Below are positions 32,102-40,099 of a DNA stretch of 64,000 nucleotides, piece after piece. Source of the stretch: Mycolicibacterium brumae (GTDB lineage Bacteria; Actinomycetota; Actinomycetes; Mycobacteriales; Mycobacteriaceae). Under the pieces are notes generated by a model. It searched no databases. It saw nothing but the letters and a program-made list of their open reading frames with translations, and was not told the origin of the DNA. The translations under genes were made by a program, and so were the position numbers. Every line of letters begins with the position of its first letter. Position 1 is the stretch's first letter. The stretch spans positions 868,001-932,000 of the forward strand of contig NZ_CP104302.1 of the NCBI RefSeq assembly GCF_025215495.1. Direction: 5' to 3'.

Positions 32102-34048
32102 ATGACGACATCTGTGAGAGCGCCGCGGCGTCCGACGGACAACCCGTGGTACGCGCTGTGGGCGATGATGGTCGGCTTTTTCATGATCCTGGTCGACTCG
32201 ACCATCGTGGCCGTCGCCAACGACACCCTGATGGAGTCGTTCGGGGTGCAGGGCCACTACGACCGGGTGATCTGGGTGACCAGCGCCTACCTGCTGGCCT
32301 ACGCGGTGCCGCTGCTGGTCGCCGGCCGGCTCGGAGACCGCTACGGCCCGAAAAACCTGTACCTGCTGGGACTGTTCGTGTTCACCGCCGCCTCGCTGTG
32401 GTGCGGTCTGGCCGATTCGCTGGGGGAGCTGATCGCCGCCCGCGTCGTGCAGGGCCTGGGTGCGGCCATGCTGACCCCGCAGACCCTGTCGACCATCACC
32501 AAGATCTTCCCGGCGCACCGACGCGGGGTGGCGATGAGCGTCTGGGGCGCGACCGCCGGGGTGGCGACCCTGGTCGGTCCGCTGGCCGGCGGGGTCATCA
32601 TCGACCACCTCGGTTGGAGCTGGATCTTCTTCGTCAACGTCCCGATCGGCGTGATCGGCCTGGCGGTCGGCCTCTGGCTGATCCCGACGTTGCCGACCGA
32701 ACGGCACCGGCTGGACCTTCTTGGCGTGCTGCTGAGTGGGCTGGGCATGTTCCTGATGGTGTTCGGTCTGCAGGAAGGCCAGGCCTGGGGCTGGTCGCCG
32801 GTGATCTGGCTGATGATCCTCGGCGGCATCGCGGTGCTGGGGCTGTTCGTCTACTGGCAGTCGATCAATCAGAACGAGCCGTTGATGCCGTTGCGGGTGT
32901 TCCGCGACCCGGACTTCAGCCTGTCGGCGGTCGGCGTCGCGATCATCGGGTTCGCCGTGACGGCGATGGTGCTGCCGGTGTACTTCTATGCCCAGCAGGT
33001 GCTCGGCCTGTCACCGACCGGATCGGCGCTGTTGACCGCGCCGATGGCGGTGGTCAGCGGCCTGCTGGCGCCCTGGGTCGGCCGGATCATCGACCGCGCC
33101 CACCCGACGCCGGTCATCGGCTTCGGGTTCGCGGCGCTGGCCGTCGGGCTGACCTGGCTGTCGATCGAGATGACCGCGACCACGCCGCCGTGGCGGCTGG
33201 TGCCGCCGTTCATCCTGCTCGGCGCCGGGATGGCGTTCATCTGGGCGCCGCTGGCGGCCACCGCCACCCGTCGGCTCCCGCCGGACGTCGCCGGCGCCGG
33301 ATCCGGTGTGTACAACGCGACCCGGCAGGTGGGCTCGGTGCTGGGCAGCGCGGCGATGGCGGCGCTGATCAGCGCGCGCATCCACGCCGAGCTGCCGCGC
33401 GGACTGCCGCCGATGCCCAGCGACGGACGCGCTCAGCAGCTGCCGGAGATGCTGCGCGAGCCGTTCGCGGCGGCTTATGCGCAGTCGCTGCTGTTGCCGG
33501 CGTTCATCGCGCTGTTCGGCGTGGTGGCCGCGCTGTTCCTGGCCGACGGGATCAAGGTGCTGCGCAGCGAGCCCGACGAGCGGATCGGCGCGCCTGTCGG
33601 GCACGACACCGACGAGATGGCGCCGCTGCGGGTGTTCGACGACGCCGTCGCGTTCTGGCGCGACCCGGCCGGCGCGGGCCGGCCCGGCCCCGAGCCCGAC
33701 CCGCACGGACCGGGCCGCTACGTCGCCGAGTACGGCGAGATCGACGACGACGACGGCTACATCGAGTATCTGCTGGCCGCCGGGCGTCGCAGCGCCGAGC
33801 CGGAGCAGGCCCGGCCGCTGCCGGAGCAGTCCGGCTTCGACTTGGCTCCGCAGGCTCCGCCAAGCCTCGCTAACCCGCAGGATCTGCCGCGCGGGCCCAG
33901 CTTCGACTTGGCTCCGCAGGCTCCGCCAAGCCTCGCTAACCCGCAGGATCTGCCGCGCGGGCCCAGCTTCGACTTGGCTCCGCAGGCTCCGCCAAGCCTC
34001 GCTAACCCGCAGAGTTCTGGGCGTCATCACAAGGTCGAGTGGGACTGA
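32102..34048 (+). CDS. 14-TM MFS drug:H+ antiporter (DHA2 type, Rv1250-like) with repeat tail
   Basis: About 648 aa. The first ~500 residues are a 14-helix DHA2/EmrB-type transporter: the motif-A-like [15 protein letters not shown] and the motif-C region [20 protein letters not shown] are visible. Residues ~515-575 are a hydrophilic, disordered linker. From residue 579 a 22-residue unit starting [15 protein letters not shown] is repeated 2.7 times, encoded by identical 66-bp DNA repeats, before a short [11 protein letters not shown] end. Rv1250 is shorter (579 aa as recalled) and presumably lacks the repeat. Substrate unknown. The start is ATG 32102 or GTG 32096. Confidence 0.9.
   Translation: MTTSVRAPRRPTDNPWYALWAMMVGFFMILVDSTIVAVANDTLMESFGVQGHYDRVIWVTSAYLLAYAVPLLVAGRLGDRYGPKNLYLLGLFVFTAASLWCGLADSLGELIAARVVQGLGAAMLTPQTLSTITKIFPAHRRGVAMSVWGATAGVATLVGPLAGGVIIDHLGWSWIFFVNVPIGVIGLAVGLWLIPTLPTERHRLDLLGVLLSGLGMFLMVFGLQEGQAWGWSPVIWLMILGGIAVLGLFVYWQSINQNEPLMPLRVFRDPDFSLSAVGVAIIGFAVTAMVLPVYFYAQQVLGLSPTGSALLTAPMAVVSGLLAPWVGRIIDRAHPTPVIGFGFAALAVGLTWLSIEMTATTPPWRLVPPFILLGAGMAFIWAPLAATATRRLPPDVAGAGSGVYNATRQVGSVLGSAAMAALISARIHAELPRGLPPMPSDGRAQQLPEMLREPFAAAYAQSLLLPAFIALFGVVAALFLADGIKVLRSEPDERIGAPVGHDTDEMAPLRVFDDAVAFWRDPAGAGRPGPEPDPHGPGRYVAEYGEIDDDDGYIEYLLAAGRRSAEPEQARPLPEQSGFDLAPQAPPSLANPQDLPRGPSFDLAPQAPPSLANPQDLPRGPSFDLAPQAPPSLANPQSSGRHHKVEWD
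33836..34012 (+). repeat. 66-bp in-frame tandem repeat, 2.7 copies
   Basis: Copies start at 33836, 33902 and 33968, each opening TTCGACTTGGCTCCGCAGG, with no differences seen by eye. The length is a multiple of three, so the frame is kept. The third copy stops after 45 bp. DNA-level identity, including third codon positions, implies recent expansion. Confidence 0.95.
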
Positions 34049-34066
34049 CGAAGGCGCGCTGACCCT

Positions 34067-34165
34067 CACGAGCGCCACTTTTTGCACGAGCGCCACTTCT
34101 GGTACGTGAATGCCCAGGACGGGGTGTGCGAAAACCGGCGCTGGTGCAGAAAGTGGCGCTCGCGG
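34067..34165. repeat. GAGCGCCACTT repeats, two direct and one inverted
   Basis: CACGAGCGCCACTT occurs at 34067 and 34085 (18 bp apart). An inverted copy, AAGTGGCGCTCG, sits at about 34150-34162. The set lies between the convergent MFS and FAD-oxidase genes, so a transcript could fold into a hairpin with either direct copy, possibly as a bidirectional terminator. Confidence 0.6.
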
Positions 34166-34171
34166 CCATGC

Positions 34172-34259
34172 CTCAGCCGAACAGCACCCAGGCCTCAGCC
34201 GAACAGCACCCAGGCCTCAGCCGAACAGCACCAGCCCTCAGCCGAACAGCACCGCAGCG
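34172..34259 (-). repeat. ~22-bp tandem repeat duplicating the end of the FAD-oxidase gene
   Basis: CTCAGCCGAACAGCACC occurs at 34172, 34194, 34216 and 34237 (periods 22, 22 and 21). On the minus strand each copy encodes VLFG followed by TGA. The innermost copy is the real gene end and the other three lie beyond the stop. This is tandem amplification of a gene terminus. Confidence 0.9.
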
Positions 34260-35593
34260 TTGAGGTAACCCGTCGGGTCCAGCGCGGCCTTGACCGCGCG
34301 CATGGCGTCGATGTCCGCGGGCTCGCGGGCCATCGACAGGTACTCGCGTTTGCGGCTGCCCACGCCGTGCTCGGAGCTGACATTGCCGCCGTGCTCGGCG
34401 ATCAGCGACATCATCTGCGCGTAGCACTCGCGCTCGGCCGCCGGGGCGCAGCGCAGCACGTTCAGGTGAAGATTGCCCTCGCCGATGTGGCCGAACAGCA
34501 CCGGGATCGCTTCCGGGGCGTGCGCCGCCAGCAGCTCGCCGGCCGCGGACTGGAAATCCTCGACCTGCGAAAGTGGCAGTGACACATCGAATTTCAGCGG
34601 CGGCCCGTACGCGCCGAGGATTTCGTTGACCGACTCGCGGACCCGCCACAGCCGCTGCTGGCCGGCCGGGTCCACCCCGACCGCGGGTTCGCCGTCCAGG
34701 TCCAGCGCGTCCAACAACTCCGCCAGTCGTCCGGTCTGATCGTCGTCACCGGCCAGTTCGATGAGCAGCATCCAGCGGGCGGTCGTCGGCGCGGCGACGC
34801 CCAGGAGCCGCTCGGCGACCGCGGTCCCGCGGGCGTCAACGAGTTCGAGGGCGGCGATGGTCTCCACATCGCGCAGCACCCGGCCGGCGGCCACCACGTC
34901 CGCCAGTCGGGCGAACCCGGCGATGGCGGTCACCCGGTGCCGCGGGGTGGGGTGTAACCGGATGTCCAGTTCAGTGATCACCCCGAGGGTGCCCTCGGCG
35001 CCGACGAACAGCGCGGTCAGGTCGTAGCCGGTGTTGTCGCGTCGCACCCGGGAATGCCGCCGCAGCAGGGCGCCGTCGGGGAGCGCGAGATCCAGGCCCA
35101 GCACCTGTTCTCCCATGTTGCCGTAGCGCACAGTGCGCAGCCCGCCGGCGTTGGTCGACGCCATCCCGCCGACGGTGGCGCTGTCCCGGGCGGCCAGGTC
35201 CACCCCGAACACCAGGCCGGCGGCGCGCGCCGCGTCGGCCAGTGCGGCGGCGGTGACCCCGGCGCCGACGCGAACCCGCCGCTCGGCGGTGTCGACCTCG
35301 CCGATTGTGGTGAGCCGCTCGGTGGACAGCAGCACGTCGTCGTGTTCCGGGACGGTGCCGGCCACCAGCGAGGTGCGACCGCCCTGCACGGTGACGTGCG
35401 CTCCGGCGTCGCGGCAGATCCGCAGCACCGCGGCCACCTCGGCGGAGTCGGCGGGACGGACCAGCGCGCCGGCTCGGCCCGAATAGCGGCCGGTGTGGTC
35501 GACGCTGCGGGCGGCCAGCACGTCGGCGTCAGTGCTGACGAACGGCGCGCCGACCACACCGGCCAGCGCGTCCCGCGTCGACGCGTCGATCAC
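34238..35593 (-). CDS. FAD-linked oxidase, GlcD/D-lactate dehydrogenase family
   Basis: 451 aa. An N-terminal PCMH-type FAD domain (about 35-215: RPADSAEVAAVLRICRDAGAHVTVQGGRTSLVAG, TVGGMASTNAGGLRTVRYGNM) is followed by the FAD-oxidase C-terminal domain with LFGHIGEGNLHLNVL and EHGVGSRKREYL near the end. It probably oxidises a 2-hydroxy acid such as D-lactate or glycolate. The acceptor is unknown. It overlaps lprE by 4 bp, so the two are co-translated. A second, distinct family member lies at 40099-41466. The stop lies inside a 22-bp repeat. Confidence 0.88.
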   Translation of the reverse strand: MIDASTRDALAGVVGAPFVSTDADVLAARSVDHTGRYSGRAGALVRPADSAEVAAVLRICRDAGAHVTVQGGRTSLVAGTVPEHDDVLLSTERLTTIGEVDTAERRVRVGAGVTAAALADAARAAGLVFGVDLAARDSATVGGMASTNAGGLRTVRYGNMGEQVLGLDLALPDGALLRRHSRVRRDNTGYDLTALFVGAEGTLGVITELDIRLHPTPRHRVTAIAGFARLADVVAAGRVLRDVETIAALELVDARGTAVAERLLGVAAPTTARWMLLIELAGDDDQTGRLAELLDALDLDGEPAVGVDPAGQQRLWRVRESVNEILGAYGPPLKFDVSLPLSQVEDFQSAAGELLAAHAPEAIPVLFGHIGEGNLHLNVLRCAPAAERECYAQMMSLIAEHGGNVSSEHGVGSRKREYLSMAREPADIDAMRAVKAALDPTGYLNAAVLFG

Positions 35594-36144
35594 GGCGTGT
35601 TGGCGACCAGCTCGACCGCCGAGCCGTTCCAGCGGTACTTCACCATGCTGGTCAGGCCGGGGGCCTGGCTGGTGAAGGTCAGCGCGACGGTGTCACCGGT
35701 GGTCTGCGAGGCGTCGATGCCGTTGAACCCGAACGTTTCCGGGGCGCCTTTGGAGATGTATTTGCCCTGGTGGAACAACACCGCTCGGGTGTTGGGGTTC
35801 GGCGAGTTGGTGTTGGCCTTCACGATCACCGCGGACAGTTGCGCGCACTCGTTGTAATTGCCGGCCAGCGGCTCGGGGTTCCAGCCCTGCCCACTGCGCG
35901 GGTCCTTCTTCAGTTCGGAGACGGCGCGGGCGATCGCGGGGGCGGCCAGATCGACCGGGCACGGGTCGTCGGCGTCGGGTTCGGGCGTCGGCTCGGCCGG
36001 CGCCGGGGACTGCGCGTTCGGCGCGGCCGGGGTGGCGGCGGAGATAGGGTCCGGCGTCATGGTGACGGTGGACTCACCCGACCCGCAGGCGGTCAGCGTC
36101 GCCAGCAACACCGCGAACGCGGCCGGAATCAGGGATCTGCGCAC
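35590..36144 (-). CDS. lprE: LprE-like lipoprotein (LppP/LprE family)
   Basis: 184 aa. The signal peptide ends TLTAC (Cys near residue 20). A Pro/Ala/Asp-rich linker (about 30-60) follows, then a small globular domain with paired Cys (CPVDL and YNECAQLSAVIVKAN), HQGKYISKGAPETFGFNGI and MVKYRWNGSAVELV, typical of the LppP/LprE family. Function unknown. H37Rv lprE (Rv1252c) also lies just before and divergent from deaD. The start is GTG at 36144. Confidence 0.84.
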   Translation of the reverse strand: MRRSLIPAAFAVLLATLTACGSGESTVTMTPDPISAATPAAPNAQSPAPAEPTPEPDADDPCPVDLAAPAIARAVSELKKDPRSGQGWNPEPLAGNYNECAQLSAVIVKANTNSPNPNTRAVLFHQGKYISKGAPETFGFNGIDASQTTGDTVALTFTSQAPGLTSMVKYRWNGSAVELVANTP

Positions 36145-36255
36145 GCCCGCAGGCTACCGGCCCCGGGGCGCGTGGGCCTTCTGCGGTGCTCGGCGCGCCT
36201 CCTCCACGAGTTCGGCCGAGCGTCGTCGATCCGCCCGATTAGACTGGCAGCCCTG

Positions 36256-38100
36256 ATGAGCGAGCCCGAGCCGGAGCAGACCGGCGCCCCTGACACCACC
36301 GCCTCCGAGCAGGCTGACCTGGACGCGCCCGGGTTCGCCGACCTGGGGGTGCACCCGGACGTGCTGCGCGCACTGGCCGAGGTGGGCTACGAGACCCCGT
36401 CGCCGATCCAGGCCGCGACCATTCCGGCGCTGATGGACGGCTCCGACGTGGTCGGGCTGGCCCAGACCGGCACCGGCAAGACCGCGGCGTTCGCGCTGCC
36501 GATCCTGTCCAAGATCGACCCGGCGAACTCCGCCACCCAGGCGCTGGTGCTGGCCCCGACGCGGGAGCTGGCGCTGCAGGTCGCCGAGGCGTTCGGCCGC
36601 TACAGCGCGCACCTGCCGCGGCTGACAGTGCTGCCGATCTACGGCGGTTCGTCCTACACCGTGCAGCTCAACGGCCTGCGCCGCGGCGCCCAGGTCGTCG
36701 TCGGCACCCCGGGCCGGGTGATCGACCACCTGGAGCGCGGCACCCTGGACCTGTCCAAACTGGACTACCTGGTGCTCGACGAGGCCGACGAGATGCTGCA
36801 GATGGGCTTCGCCGAGGACGTCGAGCGGATCCTGGCCGACACCCCGGAGTACAAGCAGGTCGCGCTGTTCTCGGCGACCATGCCGTCGGGCATCCGCAAG
36901 CTGACCTCGAAGTACCTGCACGACCCCGTCGAGGTCACCGTGAAGGCCAAGACGGCCACCGCGGAGAACATCTCCCAGCGCTACATCCAGGTCGCCGGCC
37001 CGCGGAAGATGGACGCGCTGACCCGGATCCTGGAGACCGAGCCGTTCGAGGCGATGATCGTCTTCGTCCGCACCAAGCAGGCCACCGAGGAGGTCGCCGA
37101 GCGGCTGCGGGCCCGCGGCTTCAACGCCGCCGCCATCAACGGCGACATCCCGCAGAGCATGCGGGAACGCACCATCGCCGCGCTCAAGGAAGGCGGCGCC
37201 AAGGGCCTGGACATCCTGGTCGCCACCGACGTCGCCGCCCGCGGACTGGACGTCGAGCGGATCAGCCACGTGCTCAACTACGACATCCCGCACGACACCG
37301 AGTCCTACGTGCACCGGATCGGGCGCACCGGCCGGGCCGGCCGCTCCGGCGCGGCGGTGCTGTTCGTCTCGCCGCGGGAACGACACCTGCTCAAGGCGAT
37401 CGAGAAGGCCACCCGCTCGCGGCTGGTCGAGGCCGAGCTGCCGACCGTCGACGACGTCAACGCCCAGCGGGTGGCCAAGTTCCGCGACTCCATCACCTCC
37501 GGGCTGGGCAAACCCGGGCTGGAGATGTTCCGCCGGTTGATCGAGGACTACGAGCGCGACGCCGACGTGCCGATGGCCGACATCGCCGCCGCGCTGGCGC
37601 TGCAGACCCGCGACGGCGAGGAATTCCTGATGGCGCCCGAGCCGCCGCCGGACGCCCGCCGTGAGCGCCGGGAGCGCCGCGACCGGGATGACCGCGGACC
37701 GATCCGCCGGCCGGGTGAAGGCTTCGCGACGTACCGCATCGACGTCGGTAAGAAGCACAAGGTGGTGCCGGGCGCGATCGTCGGGGCCATCGCCAACGAG
37801 GGCGGCCTGCACCGCAGCGACTTCGGGCACATCAGCATCCGGCCGGACTTCTCGCTGGTCGAACTGCCGCCGAAGCTGCCGGCCGAGACGATGAAGGCGT
37901 TGTCGCACACCAAGATTCAGGGTGTGCCGATCAACCTGCGGCTCGACACCGGTGGCCGCGGCTCATCCGGCGAACGGGGTTCCTACGGCGACCGGAGCTA
38001 CGGTGACCGGAGCTACGGTGACCGGGGTGACCGGGGCGGCAAGCGGCCGCAGGGCGGCGGCGCCCGGCCGAAGAAGCCGTTTAAGAAGAAGTCTTGGTGA
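36256..38100 (+). CDS. deaD: DEAD-box RNA helicase DeaD/CsdA
   Basis: 614 aa. Q motif GFADLGVHPDVLRALAEVGYETPSPIQ, Walker A AQTGTGKT (about 77-84), PTRELA, DEAD in YLVLDEADEM, SAT in LFSATMP, and the helicase C motifs VATDVAARGLD and HRIGRTGRAGR. The C-terminal RNA-binding (DbpA-like) domain (about 485-560) is followed by a Gly/Arg/Tyr/Asp tail with repeats of SYGDR. It unwinds RNA duplexes in ribosome assembly and cold adaptation. The ATG at 36256 is the first start giving the canonical Q motif. It overlaps the acyltransferase gene by 4 bp. Confidence 0.95.
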   Translation: MSEPEPEQTGAPDTTASEQADLDAPGFADLGVHPDVLRALAEVGYETPSPIQAATIPALMDGSDVVGLAQTGTGKTAAFALPILSKIDPANSATQALVLAPTRELALQVAEAFGRYSAHLPRLTVLPIYGGSSYTVQLNGLRRGAQVVVGTPGRVIDHLERGTLDLSKLDYLVLDEADEMLQMGFAEDVERILADTPEYKQVALFSATMPSGIRKLTSKYLHDPVEVTVKAKTATAENISQRYIQVAGPRKMDALTRILETEPFEAMIVFVRTKQATEEVAERLRARGFNAAAINGDIPQSMRERTIAALKEGGAKGLDILVATDVAARGLDVERISHVLNYDIPHDTESYVHRIGRTGRAGRSGAAVLFVSPRERHLLKAIEKATRSRLVEAELPTVDDVNAQRVAKFRDSITSGLGKPGLEMFRRLIEDYERDADVPMADIAAALALQTRDGEEFLMAPEPPPDARRERRERRDRDDRGPIRRPGEGFATYRIDVGKKHKVVPGAIVGAIANEGGLHRSDFGHISIRPDFSLVELPPKLPAETMKALSHTKIQGVPINLRLDTGGRGSSGERGSYGDRSYGDRSYGDRGDRGGKRPQGGGARPKKPFKKKSW

Positions 38101-39245
38101 GCGCGCCCGTCCCTAATCGCACCGCCTCCCTCACCGGCATCCGGGCGCTGGCCGCGCTGCTCGTCGTGGCCACCCACGCCGCGTACACGACGGGCCACTA
38201 CACCCCGGATTACTGGGGATTGATGGCGTCGCGGATGGAGATCGGCGTGCCGATCTTCTTCGCGCTGTCCGGGTATCTGCTGTTTCGGCCGTGGGTCAAG
38301 TCGGCGGCCACCGGCGGCCCCGAGCCGTCGCTGCGCCGCTACGCCTGGCACCGGTTCCGGCGGATCATGCCGGCCTACGTCGTCGTCGTGCTGGCCGCCT
38401 ACGTCGTCTACCACTTCCGCACCGATGTGCAGCCCAACCCCGGCCACCATTGGGTCGGGCTGCTGCGGAACCTGACGATGACCCAGATCTACACCGACAA
38501 CTACATGTACTCCTATCTGCATCAGGGGCTGACGCAGATGTGGAGCCTGGCGGTGGAGGTCGGTTTCTATATCCTGCTGCCGGCGATCGCGTACCTGCTG
38601 TTGGTGCTGCTGTGCCGCCGGGAGTGGCGGCCGTACCGGCTGCTCGGCGGTATTTTCGCGCTGATGCTGGTCTCACCGGCCTGGATCGTGTTCTTCCACT
38701 CGGTGGACTGGCTGCCGGATTCGGCGCGGCTGTGGCCGCCGACGTACCTGATCTGGTTCCTGGGCGGGATGACGCTGACGGTGCTGGCCCAGATGGGGGA
38801 GCGGGCCTACGGATTCCTGGCCATCCCGCTGGCGGTGCTGTGCTTCCTCATCGTCTCCACCCCGATCGCCGGGGAGCCGACGACTTCGCCCAAGGAGCTC
38901 TACGAGGCGCTGTTCAAGACCATCTTCTACACCATCATCGCGGTGCTGCTGCTGGCTCCGCTGGCGCTGGGCAACCGCGGTTGGTACGCGACGCTGATGG
39001 GCAGCCGACCGATGGTGTGGGTCGGCGAGATCTCCTATGAGATCTTCCTGGTGCACCTGATCCTGATGGAAATCGCGATGGTCGAGATCATGCACCAGCC
39101 GGTGTACTCCGGCTCCGGGATCGAGCTGTTCTTCTGGACCATGGTGTTGACGATTCCGGTGTCCTGGCTGCTGCACCGACTCACCCGGGTGCGCGACGAG
39201 CCGCCGGCCACGGCTGCGCCTGCGGCGCGGCCCGCCTCGGCCTGA
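38097..39245 (+). CDS. Acyltransferase-3 (OafA/YrhL-like) membrane protein (Rv1254-like)
   Basis: 382 aa. An integral-membrane O-acyltransferase with about ten hydrophobic segments. The family-3 N-terminus is present (SLTGIRALAALLVVATHAAY, with the catalytic-type His in THA), then IFFALSGYLLFRPW, HRFRRIMPAYVVVVLAAY and MWSLAVEVGFYILLP. It transfers an acyl group to a carbohydrate or lipid acceptor at the envelope; the target is unknown. The GTG start overlaps the deaD stop (GTGA), giving translational coupling. A dispersed repeat follows the stop. Confidence 0.88.
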   Translation: MSAPVPNRTASLTGIRALAALLVVATHAAYTTGHYTPDYWGLMASRMEIGVPIFFALSGYLLFRPWVKSAATGGPEPSLRRYAWHRFRRIMPAYVVVVLAAYVVYHFRTDVQPNPGHHWVGLLRNLTMTQIYTDNYMYSYLHQGLTQMWSLAVEVGFYILLPAIAYLLLVLLCRREWRPYRLLGGIFALMLVSPAWIVFFHSVDWLPDSARLWPPTYLIWFLGGMTLTVLAQMGERAYGFLAIPLAVLCFLIVSTPIAGEPTTSPKELYEALFKTIFYTIIAVLLLAPLALGNRGWYATLMGSRPMVWVGEISYEIFLVHLILMEIAMVEIMHQPVYSGSGIELFFWTMVLTIPVSWLLHRLTRVRDEPPATAAPAARPASA

Positions 39246-39249
39246 CTCC

Positions 39250-39330
39250 ATCGATTGAGCTCTCACGTGCGTCCGTGATTTCTCAAACGGCTCCGTGACG
39301 TCTCAGTCGATGGGCCACCCCAACACCCCG
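39250..39330. repeat. Partial copy of the GTGAG/TCTCA phased repeat
   Basis: TCTCA occurs at 39261, 39281 and 39301, exactly 20 bp apart. The last copy continues into GTCGATGGGCCACCCC. A single direct ATTGAG sits at 39254-39259. The three-unit block aligns well with 49381-49443 in the large array (TCTCAAACG, CTCA-TCGATG and CCACCCC shared at the same spacing). It lies between the acyltransferase and the iron-regulated gene. Confidence 0.75.
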
Positions 39331-39335
39331 TTCGG

Positions 39336-39354
39336 TCGAGTTAGGCTTACCTAA
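39336..39354 (+). promoter_or_regulatory. IdeR/DtxR-type iron box upstream of the siderophore-interacting protein
   Basis: The 19 bp contain TTAGGCTTACCTAA and match the IdeR consensus TTAGGTTAGGCTAACCTAA at 15 of 19 positions by hand alignment. The box ends 20 bp before the ATG of the next gene, a repressing position. Iron-dependent repression by IdeR is the expected regulation. Confidence 0.8.
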
Positions 39355-39374
39355 CATCGATCGGAAGGTGGAAC

Positions 39375-40091
39375 ATGGCCGACACGTCACGCGGGCTGAC
39401 CGGAACGCTGGTCAAACTCTTCGGCGGCGCCGATTACCAGCTCACCGTCACCGGACGCACCGAGCTCACCCCGCACTACCTGCGACTGCACTTCGACGCC
39501 GGGACGCTGCTGGCGGACCGCCCAGTGCACCCGACGATGTGGGTCCGCGGCTGGTTCCCGGACGGCGCCAAGGCCCACCAGCGGGGATACACCCTGGTCA
39601 ACCCCGACCCGGCGGCCGGGACCGTCGACATCGACTTCGCCCTGCACGACGGGCTCGCCACCCGCTGGGCCGAGAACGCCCAGCCCGGCGACATCCTGGG
39701 CGTGACGGTGCTGGGCAGCAACTTCACGCTGCCCACCCCGGACCCGGCCGGCTACCTGATCGTCGGCGACCCCGCGTCGCTGCCCGCGATCAACTCGCTG
39801 CTCGACGCCATCGGCCCGATCCCCGCCTGGGTGTTCCTGGAGGCCGCCCACGACGACGACAAGCAGCTGCCGGTGAACATCACCGGCGACAGCGAACTGT
39901 TCTGGGTGGACCGCACCGGTGGCGGGCAGGGCCTGATCGACACGGTTCGGGAGAGCGCCTTCGACGCCGCCGATCACTTCGCCTGGGTGGCCTGCGACAA
40001 CCGCACCACCCGCACGGTGGCCAAGGTGCTGCGCGAGCAGTACGGCGTGCCGAAGGGGCAGCTCAAAGCCCAGGGTTACTGGGCCGCCTGA
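39375..40091 (+). CDS. Siderophore-interacting protein (FAD/NAD(P)H ferric-siderophore reductase)
   Basis: 238 aa of the SIP/ViuB family. The FAD-binding barrel has the conserved RGYTLVNPDP (about 72-81), followed by GTVDIDFALHDGLATRWAENAQPGD. The NAD(P)H half contains YLIVGDPASLPAINSLLDAI and ends in LREQYGVPKGQLKAQGYW. Such proteins reduce Fe(III)-siderophores in the cytoplasm to release iron. The IdeR-type box just upstream supports an iron-starvation role. H37Rv has other genes at this position as recalled (a tetR and cyp130). Confidence 0.88.
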   Translation: MADTSRGLTGTLVKLFGGADYQLTVTGRTELTPHYLRLHFDAGTLLADRPVHPTMWVRGWFPDGAKAHQRGYTLVNPDPAAGTVDIDFALHDGLATRWAENAQPGDILGVTVLGSNFTLPTPDPAGYLIVGDPASLPAINSLLDAIGPIPAWVFLEAAHDDDKQLPVNITGDSELFWVDRTGGGQGLIDTVRESAFDAADHFAWVACDNRTTRTVAKVLREQYGVPKGQLKAQGYWAA

Positions 40092-40099
40092 GCGGCCTT
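40082..40099. terminator. Hairpin between convergent genes
   Basis: GGCCGC (40082-40087), CTGA, GCGGCC (40092-40097), then TT. This 6-bp GC stem overlaps the stop of the siderophore-interacting protein gene and ends 2 bp before the stop of the convergent FAD-oxidase gene. It could terminate transcription from the left. Confidence 0.45.

Noticed and set aside
36154-37908. Long open frame antisense to deaD
   Set aside because: Same GC-driven shadow effect; it has no recognisable motifs and overlaps a clear helicase gene.
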